Source: Bradysia coprophila
Lineage: Eukaryota > Arthropoda > Insecta > Diptera > Sciaridae
Length of the DNA: 64,000 nucleotides
Direction: 5' to 3'
Assembly (NCBI RefSeq): GCF_014529535.1
Contig: NW_023503423.1
Location: 4,388,473 to 4,452,472 of the forward strand
Shown here: one piece after another, positions 26,566 through 39,140 of the stretch
How positions within the stretch are numbered: position 1 is the stretch's first letter
Layout: every line of letters begins with the position of its first letter
Made by a program: the position numbers and the translations under genes
The notes under the pieces: generated by a model
Databases searched by the model: none
What the model was told of the DNA's origin: nothing
What the model saw: the letters and a program-made list of their open reading frames with translations, nothing else

Positions 26566-29190
26566 AACTACTGAGGTGCACAATTCTTTCTTTTTTTTTC
26601 TTCCATTTTATACTTTCGCGATATCACACATATACACACATCAGTTTCATGTTATGTGGGCTCCTGTTTTTTGATAAAAAAAAGAACTTTTTTTAATTTT
26701 GAAGAATTTTTTTTTTTGTTTCCATAGAATCCGATGAAATAGAAAGTGAATTTTCTTAACGCTGGAAAATGAAAAAGATTTTTTTTGTTGAATTTCATTG
26801 ATTAAATGAAATTTAGATTTTTACTGTCCTTTTACAAGTCGAAATTAAGTGTTCTCACACCGGAGCCGGATCAATTTACGGCTCATGTAGTTTGAGTGTG
26901 GAAGTTTTAAGATGAAATTTGTGAGATTAATTAAAAAGAGAAAGAAAAAACCTCTTTCGACACTTCAAAACTATGAAAATTATTTAGAGAAAAAGAAAAA
27001 CTAAGAAAACACATCAACCTCTGCGGGTGATCTTTTCATTGCGATGGCTTTTATACATACATTCAATACGGCATGATTTCTGCTATTATTTATTAGTGTT
27101 TTTAGCTTTTATTTTAATTTTTTTTTCTCGTTCCAAAAATGAAATTTTACGATTTACAAATGGAAATAAAACCATACTAACAGCAAGAAGGAAAAAAGCA
27201 AAAAATTTATTCTAGTAGTAGGTTAGACTGCAGGTGATGATTGAACATATTTTTTTTTAGTTTTCTTTTAAACGAAAATCGATCGCAATTTTCCGTTTTA
27301 ATTTACTGGAAACCGTATAAAATAAGCGCATGCAAAACAAACCACATTGACGTTCGCAACAGTACACCCACGGCAATTTGAGTCCCTTATAAGGCGACAG
27401 TTTGAAACCTTTGCCACGACTCGATAAATGAAATTTATTTTAATGTTAGTCTTAATTGGCGAATGAAATTTTTATTGACAGGCTTGTCGTGCCAGTCAAC
27501 TCACACTTTTGAATGTTCGACACAAATCAAAACTTAATTATTCAAATTTCGTTCTTCATTTTCGTTTCAACACCTTCATTTTGACAACGATTTAAGATTT
27601 ATGTGAGAAGGTTTAGTAATACAATACCTCCTCGTTGAGGTCCGTCCTTGAACAAGTGCTTTTCGTATCACGTTTTCTAATGGGAATATGATTCTAACCG
27701 TGACCGTATGAGGGACTTTGAAGTGCTGTTCGACACTATGGTCTAGATGTTGCCAGCTCTGCCGTTCGACACAAGTCAAGATTTTTGCAATCTTATTCAG
27801 ATTGATAATTCTTCACATTCTTTACATCCGGCTTTACGTTACGAAGGTTATACAGAAAAACATCGAATGTTTGAATTTATTCCCGATTTTCATACATACG
27901 GCTAATTTTGTGTTGTTGGTCACTAAAATACCACAACCGAATTGGGGGATTATTTTCGAGGAAATTTTTCGTAAAATTTTGGAAAATCGAATCGAAATTG
28001 AAAGAATTCATCAATCCGAAAAATACTTTAAAAAGTTCTCTTTGTTTTATGAACAGCAGCGCGTGAATGGGTTTTCACATTATCAAATTTACACACTCAA
28101 AAATGAGAATCCCAAAATTTCCATTAGGGTACGAGTAATATTGATATTCGAGACTTTATGGGAAGTGGATCGAAAATTGTCACGGTGTACTTTCAACGTT
28201 GGATGAAAGTGTAGTTAGTACAGTCTCTGTATCGACGCAATACACAATTTTTAAAGTTTTTCATTTTAGTATTATTATGCGGCGCATAAATGTGGTGAAC
28301 GGTTGACCGTCGTAAGGTCATGGGTAGTGAAAGAAAATTGGAACTGTTTGAAAATGTAATTTCTTACTCACTATGACAACAAAAAGCTCATTTTATTAGA
28401 GGCATAAACTGTACAGAGTCATTTACTTTTACATCCAATTATACAATTTATAATTGAAAGCCTCAGCCATCATCATTCTATTCTAACGACACAAACATGT
28501 AATAGTAGTGTGACTTGATAAAAGAAAGTAAAAGACACAGAATAATGAACAATAAAAAAAAATATTAGAAAATAATGAAAATAAATGAAAATAAAAACAA
28601 AACTCAAACACAAAATAGCATCGTAAACGTTTTTGGTACACATTTTGATAAAAAAAAATATTTTTGTTTTTTTTGTAATCAAATTTAATTTAAATCGAAA
28701 AATGATGGGATGACAAAGGAAAAAGAAAACAAACTAGACAACTTACTCGCAAATCCATTCTGAAGGGAGTAAAAGTTAAAAAAGAAAAATAATTAAAAAT
28801 TAAAAATGGCATGTCTGATTGCTAAGAATTATTTACATTTACTAAATTATAAATGAAAAAGAAAAACAACAAAAAACAACAAAAAAAACTAAAATTAATA
28901 TGCAGTTTTTATATATAAATATAATATAATTTATATATTTCCAAATGAAAATATAAAAAAAAAATTTAAAAAAAACAAATCTTTGAATTTCTATTCATTT
29001 TATAAAAATCATAAGCGAAAAAACACTGTTCACAATAAAAAAAACAATTTTGCTTAGTTAGTAAATGGGGGGTTTGGCGCACCAGATCTGAGTTTTCCGA
29101 TACGAGCGAAGCGAGTTCGGTCACACATCGTGTGCGCAAAACTCGATTCACTAACGTGTCAGCAATAAGATTTTATCTAGTGAAAAAATT
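26566..29190. other. Cdc42 3' flank, then AT-rich DNA without a supported gene
   Basis: The first kilobase is very A/T-rich, with many T and A runs, and probably contains the Cdc42 3' untranslated region; I could not choose one polyadenylation site. A 162-codon frame at 27718-28206 begins with TTG, has AT-rich composition and matches nothing I know. Near 29095-29115 lies GATACGAGCGAAGCGAG, a short relative of the foldback core at 48775-48905. Confidence 0.45.
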
Positions 29191-31080
29191 CAAAATTTTC
29201 ATTCAAGTCTACATCAGCCCGTACTAGGGAAAGGAAACCGGAAGGCTTTTGGCAATAACGGTTTACGGTAATACCGGACCCTGTAATACCGGTATTACCG
29301 GTATTTCATCGAATTTCTCCATACATTATTTTTTATGTTTGCCATTGAAGAACAAGATTTTTATGTTCTGTTTTTAATTCGTCTACATTTGTTCTAAAAT
29401 GCTTTTTCAATTATTGTGAAGGACTGATAGAATTTCCCTTTTAGTCTAGAATTTATAAGACGAAGTATTTTAGGTTGAAATCTATATGATCAGAACGCAA
29501 ATTCTTAGACATCCTGTGTGTGTCTTAATTTTAAAGGAGCAAAGGGCTGAAATAATGTAATGCAGGTACTTCTAGAAAATTTGAAAGGCAAATTATTCGC
29601 TTTCATCTGTCTACCCAGTTAATTGATATTTTTTTAAGAAAGTTGCATTAATTTCTAGTAAAACCGGTATTCGAACTAGTAAAACTAGATCTCGATAAGA
29701 CCGGTTTTACCGGTAATGGATTTACCGGTTTCCCTTCTCTACCCGTAACTAACACAAAATCCTAGTTCACATGATCGTAGTAGGATTCTGTCAATCGTGC
29801 GCAATAGGGGTGTGCGATGGATAAAGGATCGAGACTGGCGTAGTCCACACAAATTTGTTATCGTCCCTATAGATCTCTTCGTTTGGTGAAACTGATGACG
29901 GAAATGTGAGGAAATGGTGGGGAAAAGTGTGCAAACTAATTGAAACCAACTTCACAATTTCACATAGTAATGAATAAGTGAGTGCGTCCAATTCTTTGAA
30001 ATGAATGTAAATGAACTAAATACGGGGAATTCCCTTAGAAGCAAAGTTGGTTGCCATTAGTTTCCACACAAAACCGAACCGTCGATCGTCACGCCAGCGG
30101 TCATTTTAGTGATCTATATGTCAAAAATCGATTTTAAAAATTTTAGAAATTTCATTTACAGCTTGCGACAAATCACAGAAGTTAAAATTTCGAGTTTTCG
30201 GCCTCCCACCTATTTCGACCTCTACCAAAAAACTTTTTTGAGATTTTTTCTGGCCTTATCAGTCATTTATTAGTTATTATTAGTTATTTTGACGGAAGTT
30301 TGACGGAATAGTATTTTTCGTACCAAGACAGGAAATGACGATTTTTTCAGCACTAGTCCTAAGTTTTCCTTACGAGCGAAGCGAGTGTTTTTCGAGTCTT
30401 TTTCGTGAATCGTCAAAGTTCGCCGACTATGAAAAACTGACTGGATCTTGAACTTGAAAATTCGTAAATTCATCAGGAAAGTTATTTAATTTTTGCTCAA
30501 ATGGGTTTAAAATCTTGGGAATGTTGTAGGCTATCCAGAACAGAAAAGTTTTTGAAAATCATCTGAGAAACGTTTGTGCCGTGAGTGTTTGTTTGGCCTA
30601 AAATTGGGGTAAAATGCCTCACGATCAAAATCGGCCGTTAACCACTAAGTTAATTTTGACAGGATTAAGTGAGCGACAACGTCACGCCAGTGAACGAAAC
30701 AGAATTTCTGCACGAACTCTTATGTATTACATTAAAGCACTTCTCCTAGCATGAGCACATCTTCTAGCATGAACACTGAATTGACGAGAAGTGTAAACTT
30801 TGGATGCTTTTGTGATAAGAGCCACCGCTTAGGATTGTTTGCATTGAACATTTTAACTCAGGTAACGAAAACGAGTTATCTGACTGTGAAAAAGAAACAT
30901 AGTCCGTACTGTGATTACATCAGCCAGTCTCCGAATATTTTCTATGTTCATGTTAGAAGCAGTGCTGTGATTACATCGATTTGCGCACGATAATTATGAG
31001 TATTTTCAACTTAGTAGATAAACGATCTTTTCAACAACAATTAACTATTACAACAAATTCACTCTGTTTTTCCCGTCGTC
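29191..31080. other. Intergenic with repeat fragments
   Basis: No gene is supported. Around 29220-29330 and 29650-29750 are inverted clusters of TACCGGTATTACCGGTATTT-like sequence, flanked by GTACTAGGGAAAGGAAACCGG on the left and its rough complement on the right, so 29215-29750 is probably one foldback of about 535 bp. At 30305-30382 is a half copy of the foldback seen complete at 48775-48905. At about 30905-30970 is a block shared with 44770-44830 and 52745-52795. Confidence 0.5.
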
Positions 31081-31289
31081 ACCAATGAAAGTAAATTTAT
31101 AGGTATGGCCAAACGTTCAAATTTGTTCTAGCCGGAGCACATACGGATTTGCATGGCGCCACCTCAAACGAACTCATTTCTAGTGCAAATTTCCACTAGA
31201 AATGAGTTTGTTTGAGGTGGCGCCATGCAAATCCGTATGTGCTCCGACTTGTATGGACTGGCCATACCTACTTATCTACTTTCATTGGT
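31081..31289. mobile_element. Foldback MITE 'ACCAATGAAAGT...GGTATGGCC'
   Basis: A nearly perfect palindrome of 209 bp: ACCAATGAAAGTAAATTTAT at the left and its approximate complement at the right, with the inner arm GGAGCACATACGGATTTGCA complemented by TGCAAATCCGTATGTGCTCC. The outer 10-25 bases (CAATGAAAGT, AGGTATGG) are shared with 48555-48706 and 63674-63825. CGTC occurs next to both ends. Confidence 0.85.
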
Positions 31290-31632
31290 CGTCACAACAA
31301 TGCATGCTGAGCCTATTCGAATTGCAATTGAGACTTTCTGCAGCAAGTAATCCGTGGAACGATCCTAAATTTTACAAATTAGGGGTACATACAACCTAAA
31401 GATTTAATCTAATGTGTCACATCCCAAAGAAAATGTCGGAGTGATTATTTTCAGAAGTAGCCTACCGAAATCGGTCTAATTTTCCAGTGGAATTTTGTTT
31501 GTGCCTAGAAAGATAATCCAGGCTTCTCACACCTAAAATTTCCGAAAATGCAGTGTTGTATGAGTTACAACAACATTCGACTGTTATCAGCAGCATTTTG
31601 CAATAACAATGTTTAAAGACCTGGTTGTTACA

Positions 31633-32438
31633 TGTTCAGCCTTCTGCTAAAACCGCATTCTTACACATTGGTACAGTCTTAGAGTAGAAGTAATTCTCCT
31701 GAGCTCGGAGAAATGTAATAGAAACAAGCTCGTTGAGTTGATGTTAATAACTGTCTTTATTCAATCAAACTTTACAGTATTTATACTAAAATATAACAAA
31801 GAACTTAATGTAAATAAAGAGATGTTAATGAATCAACCCACGTAGTTGATTCATTAGTACATTACCTTTAATGGTTCATCTTAATCCTACGTAAGTCATT
31901 AACTTCTAGAATGATTGACATGCGCATCCTGCATGTGCATCAAGATGAATCATTCTATAACAATTATGTCCATTCTTAATTACTATGATACACAGCAATA
32001 AAACAAATATCATACAGCACGCTGCATATTAGTTGTATATCACTGCTATATACTTGCGCATCAATAGCATATTGCATATTATTTGCATAGCATTGTGATA
32101 CATGCGCACTATACCTGCGCATCATTGAGTGCACTATATAATCGAGTATTCCGTTGCTGCGTATACGATTTCATATGTCCGTAATATGCCAATGCTTGCA
32201 TAGACTTATTCAATGCAAGCACTAACATACTCCCAGCCGTAGAACTCCTTAGTTCTAATTAATCTTTGCATATACATAATAGTATACAACCTGTCACACA
32301 ATGTTTATGCAGTATAACACAATAATTAGTCTTCATATGCATTGTTTGACGATACATACTATACTATTACATATAATCGCTCGCATGCCCGCGACATTGG
32401 TAATGGATCTATATGATGATCATATAGAAGCATTAACA
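31633..32438 (-). repeat. LTR, 3' copy in transcript orientation
   Basis: 806 bp, TG...CA. Beside its inner edge (32439-32447) lies TACTCCCGG, that is CCGGGAGTA on the minus strand, a short purine tract suited to priming plus-strand DNA. The LTR contains an internal sequence at 32217-32260 that resembles its own junction with the purine tract. Confidence 0.9.
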
Positions 32439-33937
32439 TACTCCCGGACATTGAACTATTAAGTTCAATACAAAAAAAATATATAAGCTTCAACATACAT
32501 TGAATGGAAGTTCAATACAAAAAATGTTTAAATTCATGTTACAATCAATCAAATTCATACAATTAAAGATTGTTATATTTAAATATAATAATTTTAAAAC
32601 TGATCTTTTACTTTGCGTCCTAAATGATTCAATGTGAAACGCTTTCTAAATTTCGAAGTAAGTTTAATAATTTTAGTTTAATTATTTAAAATAAATATGT
32701 CACATTATCAAATTAGATCTCAAAGGATCATTTAATGCCAAATCAATTAAGTCCCTTTGAATCGTTTAGTTCGCTTTACACTAAATTATTTTTCACAAAA
32801 TTATATTCTCAAATATCACAATAATCTTCAATAATGTCTAAATTACATTATCATTACGTAAATGACTCAATATTCATCAACGTATTTTCTTTAAACACTC
32901 ACAATTCTTATCAACTGGTTTATAAATTTAGATAATAATTATTCATTATCTTTGACATTAAATCAATTATTCTTTGCAATCATTCAAATTATTAATCTAA
33001 CTGATCACTTTAATTTTTTAAAGTCCAGTATTTTATTTTCCCAAGAAATAGATTATTGTGTAATTTTTTGTTCTTTGCTATGGCTAATTTCACAATGTTT
33101 TTTGCTGTATATAATTTCTAATAATTCCATAAATTTTACAATTATATAAACATGGCTTTTACTTACTAAAAGTTCAATAATTCCGTTTGTAATTTCATAT
33201 ACGTTTATATTTAAATGAAAACAAATTACTTTATCTAATAATTTATTTATTCCATTCATTCGGTCACATAAAATTATCCGAACAAACGTTTCACTGGATC
33301 TGAACAAGCAAAACAACATCTACAAGTTGAACTCTTGTGATACCAGCAACACATCCCATAAAATATCTAATAATATATTTTATCTTTAATCTTTGGCGTC
33401 AAATTCTTTTTCTTTTTAACATTTCAATAATGCAAATAAAATACTTTTAATTCTACTTTTGTCTGTATGTAATATTCTAATTCCTGTACGTTATGAAATA
33501 TTTTAACATTTTAACATTTTATTTTTCAATCAATATTTTGAATATGATCCCTTATGGTCATTCATTTGTTACATAGAAACTTCAAAACCGTTCTCTATTG
33601 TCACTACGTTTTCACCTCCTAGTTTAGGATTTAATAATTGTCAACAAACTCTATTCTGCGTTATTTCATTTAATTTATTTAATTATTTCAAAAGTGCTAT
33701 AGGTATATGCTCTGTCTTTAAACTTGCTATAGGCAAGGTATACTCCCGGACAAAATTATATATTCAAGATTTAATTTTTCAACTGTTTTATGTTTTACGC
33801 AGAATTAAGAACCAATTGTTCTTTTTTGTTAGTCATGATTTTCTAGTATTTTTTATCATCTTTATTTTAAGAACCAATTGTCCTTTTTAATATCAAAATT
33901 ATTTAGGCTACCCTGGCTTTTCGTTATGTTCATATTC

Positions 33938-33969
<32 letters not shown>

Positions 33970-36184
33970 TGTTACTATAATATTACTGTGCGGACAACTT
34001 ATCTGAATACAAATTTTTAATTCAAATAACTGGTTGAACCGCTTATTGCACAAACAGATTCAAGAATTGACTATCTTATTTATATTTTCTTTTTAACTTG
34101 ATTTTAATTCACATACCTTCTACATTTGCTGAAGTAATACCAATGACGGGTGCTATATTATCATCTAATTACTAACAGAAGGTATTATTACATTTGAAAG
34201 ATTTCCATCAAAATTCTGAATCTAACAAACGCCTGATAATAATTCCTGCTGAAATTTTGCCTAAAATTTGAATTTCAAGTGAACGATTTAATAACCAAGT
34301 AAACGGAAAACTACATTCCAACGCTTCCTTGTATTAAAATGACACTGCGTTAAAAAGTATTATGCACTTTCCATTTTGAATTTCGACTGCACTTACGGCG
34401 TTAATACTTTTATACTTTCCCCACCTGATCCAACACTGTATTTCAAACACAATACCGATTATCATTATCTCAATATCGATTTCATTTCACTATTTACTTT
34501 AAACTTAATCCGAAACCATCATCCGAAAAACAGAAAACATAAAATTAAACATAACTTTTAAAAATTTATTTGATCCCTTTATCAAAAAATGATTATTGAA
34601 CCCTCTATTTGAATAGCACAAAATATTATTAAAGATCATGTATCATTACTCTAGTTTATGATTCAAAACCTTCTTTTTCAACAAAAGAAATATTTTTTCA
34701 ATCTCAAATAAATTATCCGATTTCATAAAAACGAACATAATACTCAATGAATTTTAAAAATCAAAATCAATAACTCGACATTATACTCATGTGGAATCAG
34801 TTGAGGTCCCTTCAATTTCGCAACTCACGTCACTAAAATACTTGACAATAATCATTCAAATTAGAATATGTTTCACAAAAAAAAATTAAAATATGTCTTT
34901 TGACGACCATTATTCTAACGAATTAATAACACAATTGATTAATTAGTCAATTCTGAACCTCGTCTGCAATATTTGTTTATTTTCACGAAAGAAAGCTCCA
35001 CAAACAACAAATACCTTTCAGTTATGGTTGATCGATAACTGTAAGTGTCTCCCGGAAATTAAAACTTTACAAATTTCTAAGTTTTAATCAATTCTTTTAA
35101 AATATGTGTGATCATTGAATATGAACATACAATTGCCGAATTTTTGTTTTCTATTAAATTCATTTGCCTCATCAATCGTAAGTCTCAGCGTTTTGATTAA
35201 TTATTAAAATATTTTAAATAACAAAACAACTTACAAATTTCCGCACCATTGTGCGGTTTACCGTTTTTCAAATGATGTATTTGGTATGATGATGATTCTG
35301 TTGGATGAACGTTCCAAACTCCTGCTTAGGGTGAACCTTCGTTACCGCGCCACAATTTTGATCTCCAACTCAAACTGGCGCCACTCTATGTACGGTCCCA
35401 TTACCTCATTTCATTTATTTTCTTTGCTGAATTCATTATTTTACTTTTGTTTTTCGATTATATTATTCACTTTCTGATGAAATTTTCACTCATTACGATG
35501 CACTGATGATGCTTTACGTGTGTTTTTAGTAAGGCAATCTTAATTGCTACTTATCAACAATAGTTTTACTTTTCTATTTATTCCATCACAGATTATTAAT
35601 ATTTCTGAATTCTTTCAATATCTCACTGGTCTCGTCTCACACATCACATATGCGTAATAACTTTATCAATTATAATTGTTACCAATCTTGTTCCGAAGAC
35701 CCTCTTTTTTATATTGATTCAATGCGTCCTTGTACTTGATTCCTCATGAATCCAGTATTATATTTATTGCAAGTAACATTCTCATTTTCATCGAATCTCT
35801 CGAATTCAATGCAACTCATAGTGCAGATTAAGGATAAGTAATTTGCGTCCAAATTACCTATTTCCCGTTCAACAATTTGCGTCCAAACTGCTGCTCGGTT
35901 TCAATCTGCTGAGAAGCATGTTATCACTCAAAAGGCTCGGTTCCCATGACACTGTTACTACAACAAATTTTCTATCACTTTTTGATATAATTTAGTGCCC
36001 AAATGCACTTTCACAAATTGTTTTATTAATTGACTGCTCCCTCCTTTTTTATGGATTTCATTGCAAGATCAATTTCTACTTAAGTCATTTTGTTTATTAA
36101 ATTGCACTTTTCACATTTTCTAAGTTCCGTGAAGATCAAAAATCTCCTTTCGCAACTCTCAATGTTATTGAATTTATTTTTTCA
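32439..36184. other. Interior of the LTR element, AT-rich, no gene
   Basis: Only short frames occur, mostly below 90 codons, and none shows a retroelement motif. A T-run of about 28 bases lies near 33938-33965. CTATAGGCAAGGTATACTCC followed by CGG near 33720-33750 repeats the CCGGGAGTA purine tract seen at the LTR edge, in the same orientation, which could be a remnant of another element end. Confidence 0.6.
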
Positions 36185-36505
36185 CTAAGCTGTCAGCTCC
36201 ACCCCCTTTAGGTTTCAATGCACAAACAACTTTTAAATTCATTAAGCTGTCAGCTCCACCCCCTTTAGGTTTCAATGCACAAACAACTTTGAGTTTTCAT
36301 TTTTATTTTTATGTGTTAAGTAGTCAGCTCCACTTCCTTTAGGTTTCATTGCACAAATAGTTTAAGTTTTTATTTTTATGTATTAAGCCGTCAGCTCCAC
36401 CTCGTTTAGGTTTCATTGCACAAATAGTTTAAGTTTTTATTTTTATGTATTAAGCCGTCAGCTCCACCTCGTTTAGGTTTCAATGCACAAACAACTTTAA
36501 ATTTT
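36185..36505. repeat. Tandem array 1 in the LTR element (about 56-73 bp units)
   Basis: Five units beginning AAGCYGTCAGCTCCACC with TTTAGGTTTCAWTGCACAAA lie near 36188, 36244, 36317, 36385 and 36452. Spacings are not multiples of three, so they are not a coding repeat. Confidence 0.85.
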
Positions 36506-37164
36506 AAGTTTATTTTTATACTTATATAAGTTTGCACTATTGTCCATTATGACTACCGATCCTCATTTGCTGTTTCGGTATCGCCTGGATCTCTGCCATT
36601 TTTAACCATTGATGGCCTTATGTTTTGTTTAGTTTGAAAAACTTGCGCACTACGTAGGTTTATCATTATTTGAAGAACTGCGAATCCACATTCGATACGC
36701 TCCAATGCATCGCCAGTCTTTCTTTTAGTAGTCACCTATCGGACTACTTCAGTTTATGTATTTTCTGGTTATCAAACACGTTGTCTGCTCCACTTTTCAC
36801 AACTGAGTGTCCAGCTCAACGTTTAATCCTTTGTACAGCTGCAACTTCCACCTTCCACGGCTTCCATTCACGAACAGCTCTTCCTTTGGACTGCGTTTTA
36901 ACCATTTTTTTTTTTTGAGATATCGTGTCTGCTATCCAAAAATCTCACCAATTTCTTTGCTATGATACTTTTGGGTGGATATCCTACACACTTTTTTGGT
37001 TGCTTTGCCAATCAATTGCCTTCCAAAATCACGGTTATTTTCAGGCTCATACTTCGGAAATTCCCGATCTGCAGTCGTAGAATTTCTATAGAGTTGCTTG
37101 TGTTCTGCCAACTCTGCAATTTTTTTTAATATAAATACTAAATTAGTATTTGGGATATCCGCGC

Positions 37165-37370
37165 ATAAAGTCGCCTAATGGACTTATTTTTGTGTTACAC
37201 TTAACACCATTTGGCCTGTTATATAGCCTGGAACAATTCCTTCTGAACTGTTTTAATGAAAATCGCCTAATGGACTTCTTTTTGTGTTACACTTAACACC
37301 ATTTGGCCTATTATATAGCCTGGAACAATTCCTTCTGAATTGTTTTAATGAAAGTCGCCTAATGGACTTT
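37165..37370. repeat. Tandem array 2 in the LTR element (91-bp units)
   Basis: GTCGCCTAATGGACTT recurs near 37170, 37261 and 37352, with AACACCATTTGGCCT and GCCTGGAACAATTCCTTCTG between. The period of 91 is not divisible by three. The unit contains TGGAACAATTCC, an imperfect palindrome. Confidence 0.85.
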
Positions 37371-37384
37371 TGTATCCACTGCAC

Positions 37385-37765
37385 TTTTTTTGTTTTTTGT
37401 TAATGAAGTCCAGATTTGGATTTTGCTGTTTTCAGTTACTTTGTGTAACTGCCTTAAAGCTGCGATTTTTAATTTTACCAAGTCCAAATACTTGGATTTT
37501 GCTCCTTTCGGTTACTCTGTGTAACTGCCTTAGAGTTGTGACTTTTTTAATGAAGTCTGGATTGGATTTTGCTCCCTTCGGTTACCCTGTGTAACTGCCT
37601 TAGAGCTGCTATTTTTGTATTTAACCAAGTCCAAATACTTGGATGTTGCTCTTTTCGGTTGCCCTTTGCAACTGCCTTAGAGCTGTGACTTTCCGCTGCC
37701 AACCAATTCCGAATATTTTCCTCTGCTCCTCTCACTGGTTCCTTATAACTGCCTTAGAGGTGAGG
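37385..37765. repeat. Tandem array 3 in the LTR element (about 70-75 bp units)
   Basis: Five diverged units carry CGGTTACCCTGTGTAACTGC and, in most, CCAAGTCCAAATACTTGG. Both can form short hairpins (GTTAC/GTAAC and CCAAGT/ACTTGG). It lies about 190 bp downstream of the primer-binding site in transcript orientation, in the leader where packaging signals usually sit. Confidence 0.8.
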
Positions 37766-37930
37766 TTTTAAGGTTGCCAACCAAGTCCAAACGCTTAAAG
37801 AAATCCTTCAGGGCTGCTTCACTTAATGTCCATAATGCACGACCAATGTTTTGACAAGTTAACACGACATTCACTACACTACTACTGCCCTAAGACCGTT
37901 GTTCAATGATGATATCTTTTACAAAAAGAC

Positions 37931-37948
37931 ATCACGTCGGGGTCACCA
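37931..37948 (-). other. Primer-binding site of the LTR element
   Basis: On the minus strand, three bases after the LTR end, the sequence is TGGTGACCCCGACGTGAT. Its complement ends in CCA-3', as expected for the last 18 bases of a tRNA. I do not assign the tRNA species. Confidence 0.8.
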
Positions 37949-37951
37949 TTA

Positions 37952-38757
37952 TGTTCAGCCTTCTGCTAAAACCGCATTCTTACACATTGGTACAGTCTTA
38001 GAGTAGAAGTAATTCTCCTGAGCTCGGAGAAATGTAATAGAAACAAGCTCGTTGAGTTGATGTTAATAACTGTCTTTATTCAATCAAACTTTACAGTATT
38101 TATACTAAAATATAACAAAGAACTTAATGTAAATAAAGAGATGTTAATGAATCAACCCACGTAGTTGATTCATTAGTACATTACCTTTAATGGTTCATCT
38201 TAATCCTACGTAAGTCATTAACTTCTAGAATGATTGACATGCGCATCCTGCATGTGCATCAAGATGAATCATTCTATAACAATTATGTCCATTCTTAATT
38301 ACTATGATACACAGCAATAAAACAAATATCATACAGCACGCTGCATATTAGTTGTATATCACTGCTATATACTTGCGCATCAATAGCATATTGCATATTA
38401 TTTGCATAGCATTGTGATACATGCGCACTATACCTGCGCATCATTGAGTGCACTATATAATCGAGTATTCCGTTGCTGCGTATACGATTTCATATGTCCG
38501 TAATATGCCAATGCTTGCATAGACTTATTCAATGCAAGCACTAACATACTCCCAGCCGTAGAACTCCTTAGTTCTACTTAATCTTTGCATATACATAATA
38601 GTATACAACCTGTCACACAATGTTTATGCAGTATAACACAATAATTAGTCTTCATATGCATTGTTTGACGATACATACTATACTATTACATATAATCGCT
38701 CGCATGCCCGCGACATTGGTAATGGATCTATATGATGATCATATAGAAGCATTAACA
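37952..38757 (-). repeat. LTR, 5' copy in transcript orientation
   Basis: 806 bp, same ends as the partner. By eye I found one substitution (A at 32258 against C at 38577). The full-length identity has not been computed, but such closeness indicates a recent insertion. Confidence 0.9.
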
Positions 38758-38762
38758 TTACA

Positions 38763-39140
38763 AAATGGTGTCCGTTTAGGGAAAAGGTGGAAATTAGCAA
38801 TGTGTTTTTGAGAATATCCCTTGCGACAGGGCAAGCGTGTAGTCTTTGTGTAATTTGTTTTTCCCCTTTTGCACTGTGATCAATGCTTTTCACAGAGTTT
38901 CACAGAGTCTGTGAACTAGTCCCATATTACTTTTCACTATCAAACTTAAACCCTAGCCGACGTTGCTACTCAGGAACGAAAGTCAATGTTAGAAATCTGT
39001 TTTGGTAGGTACTCCTCTCTCAGTTCATGGCAATCACCACTAATGGCTAGTATTAAATTACTCTGACACGGAAATCAGCCGAATAACACCAAAAACAATA
39101 ACTTTTTTTTTACAAAAATCAAGCATTTAATTTCTTCCAA
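38763..39140. other. Short intergenic stretch
   Basis: No gene or clear repeat. The last 60 bases before 39141 are presumably the 3' untranslated region of the ZNF593-like gene on the minus strand. Confidence 0.5.

Larger units (their letters stand above)
31633..38757 (-). mobile_element. Complete 7.1-kb LTR retrotransposon without gag/pol (non-autonomous)
   Basis: Two direct repeats of exactly 806 bp (31633-32438 and 37952-38757) start TG and end CA and are flanked by the 5-bp duplication TTACA (31628-31632 and 38758-38762). The primer-binding site lies beside the right LTR and reads on the minus strand, so the element is transcribed right to left. The 5.5-kb interior is AT-rich and has no frame longer than about 90 codons and no protease, integrase or polymerase motif that I can recognise. 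It carries three tandem arrays on the leader side. It therefore depends on enzymes from another element, as LARD-type elements do. The GGGAGTA purine tract next to TGTT fits Ty1/copia-like ends, but the family is uncertain. Confidence 0.9.

Noticed and set aside
27718-28206. 162-codon open frame on the plus strand
   Set aside because: Starts with TTG, is AT-driven in composition, has no recognisable domain and no splice or promoter context.
37547-37735. Frame on the minus strand in the LTR element leader considered as gag
   Set aside because: It runs through the 72-bp tandem array, has no gag motif, and neighbouring units are out of frame with each other.
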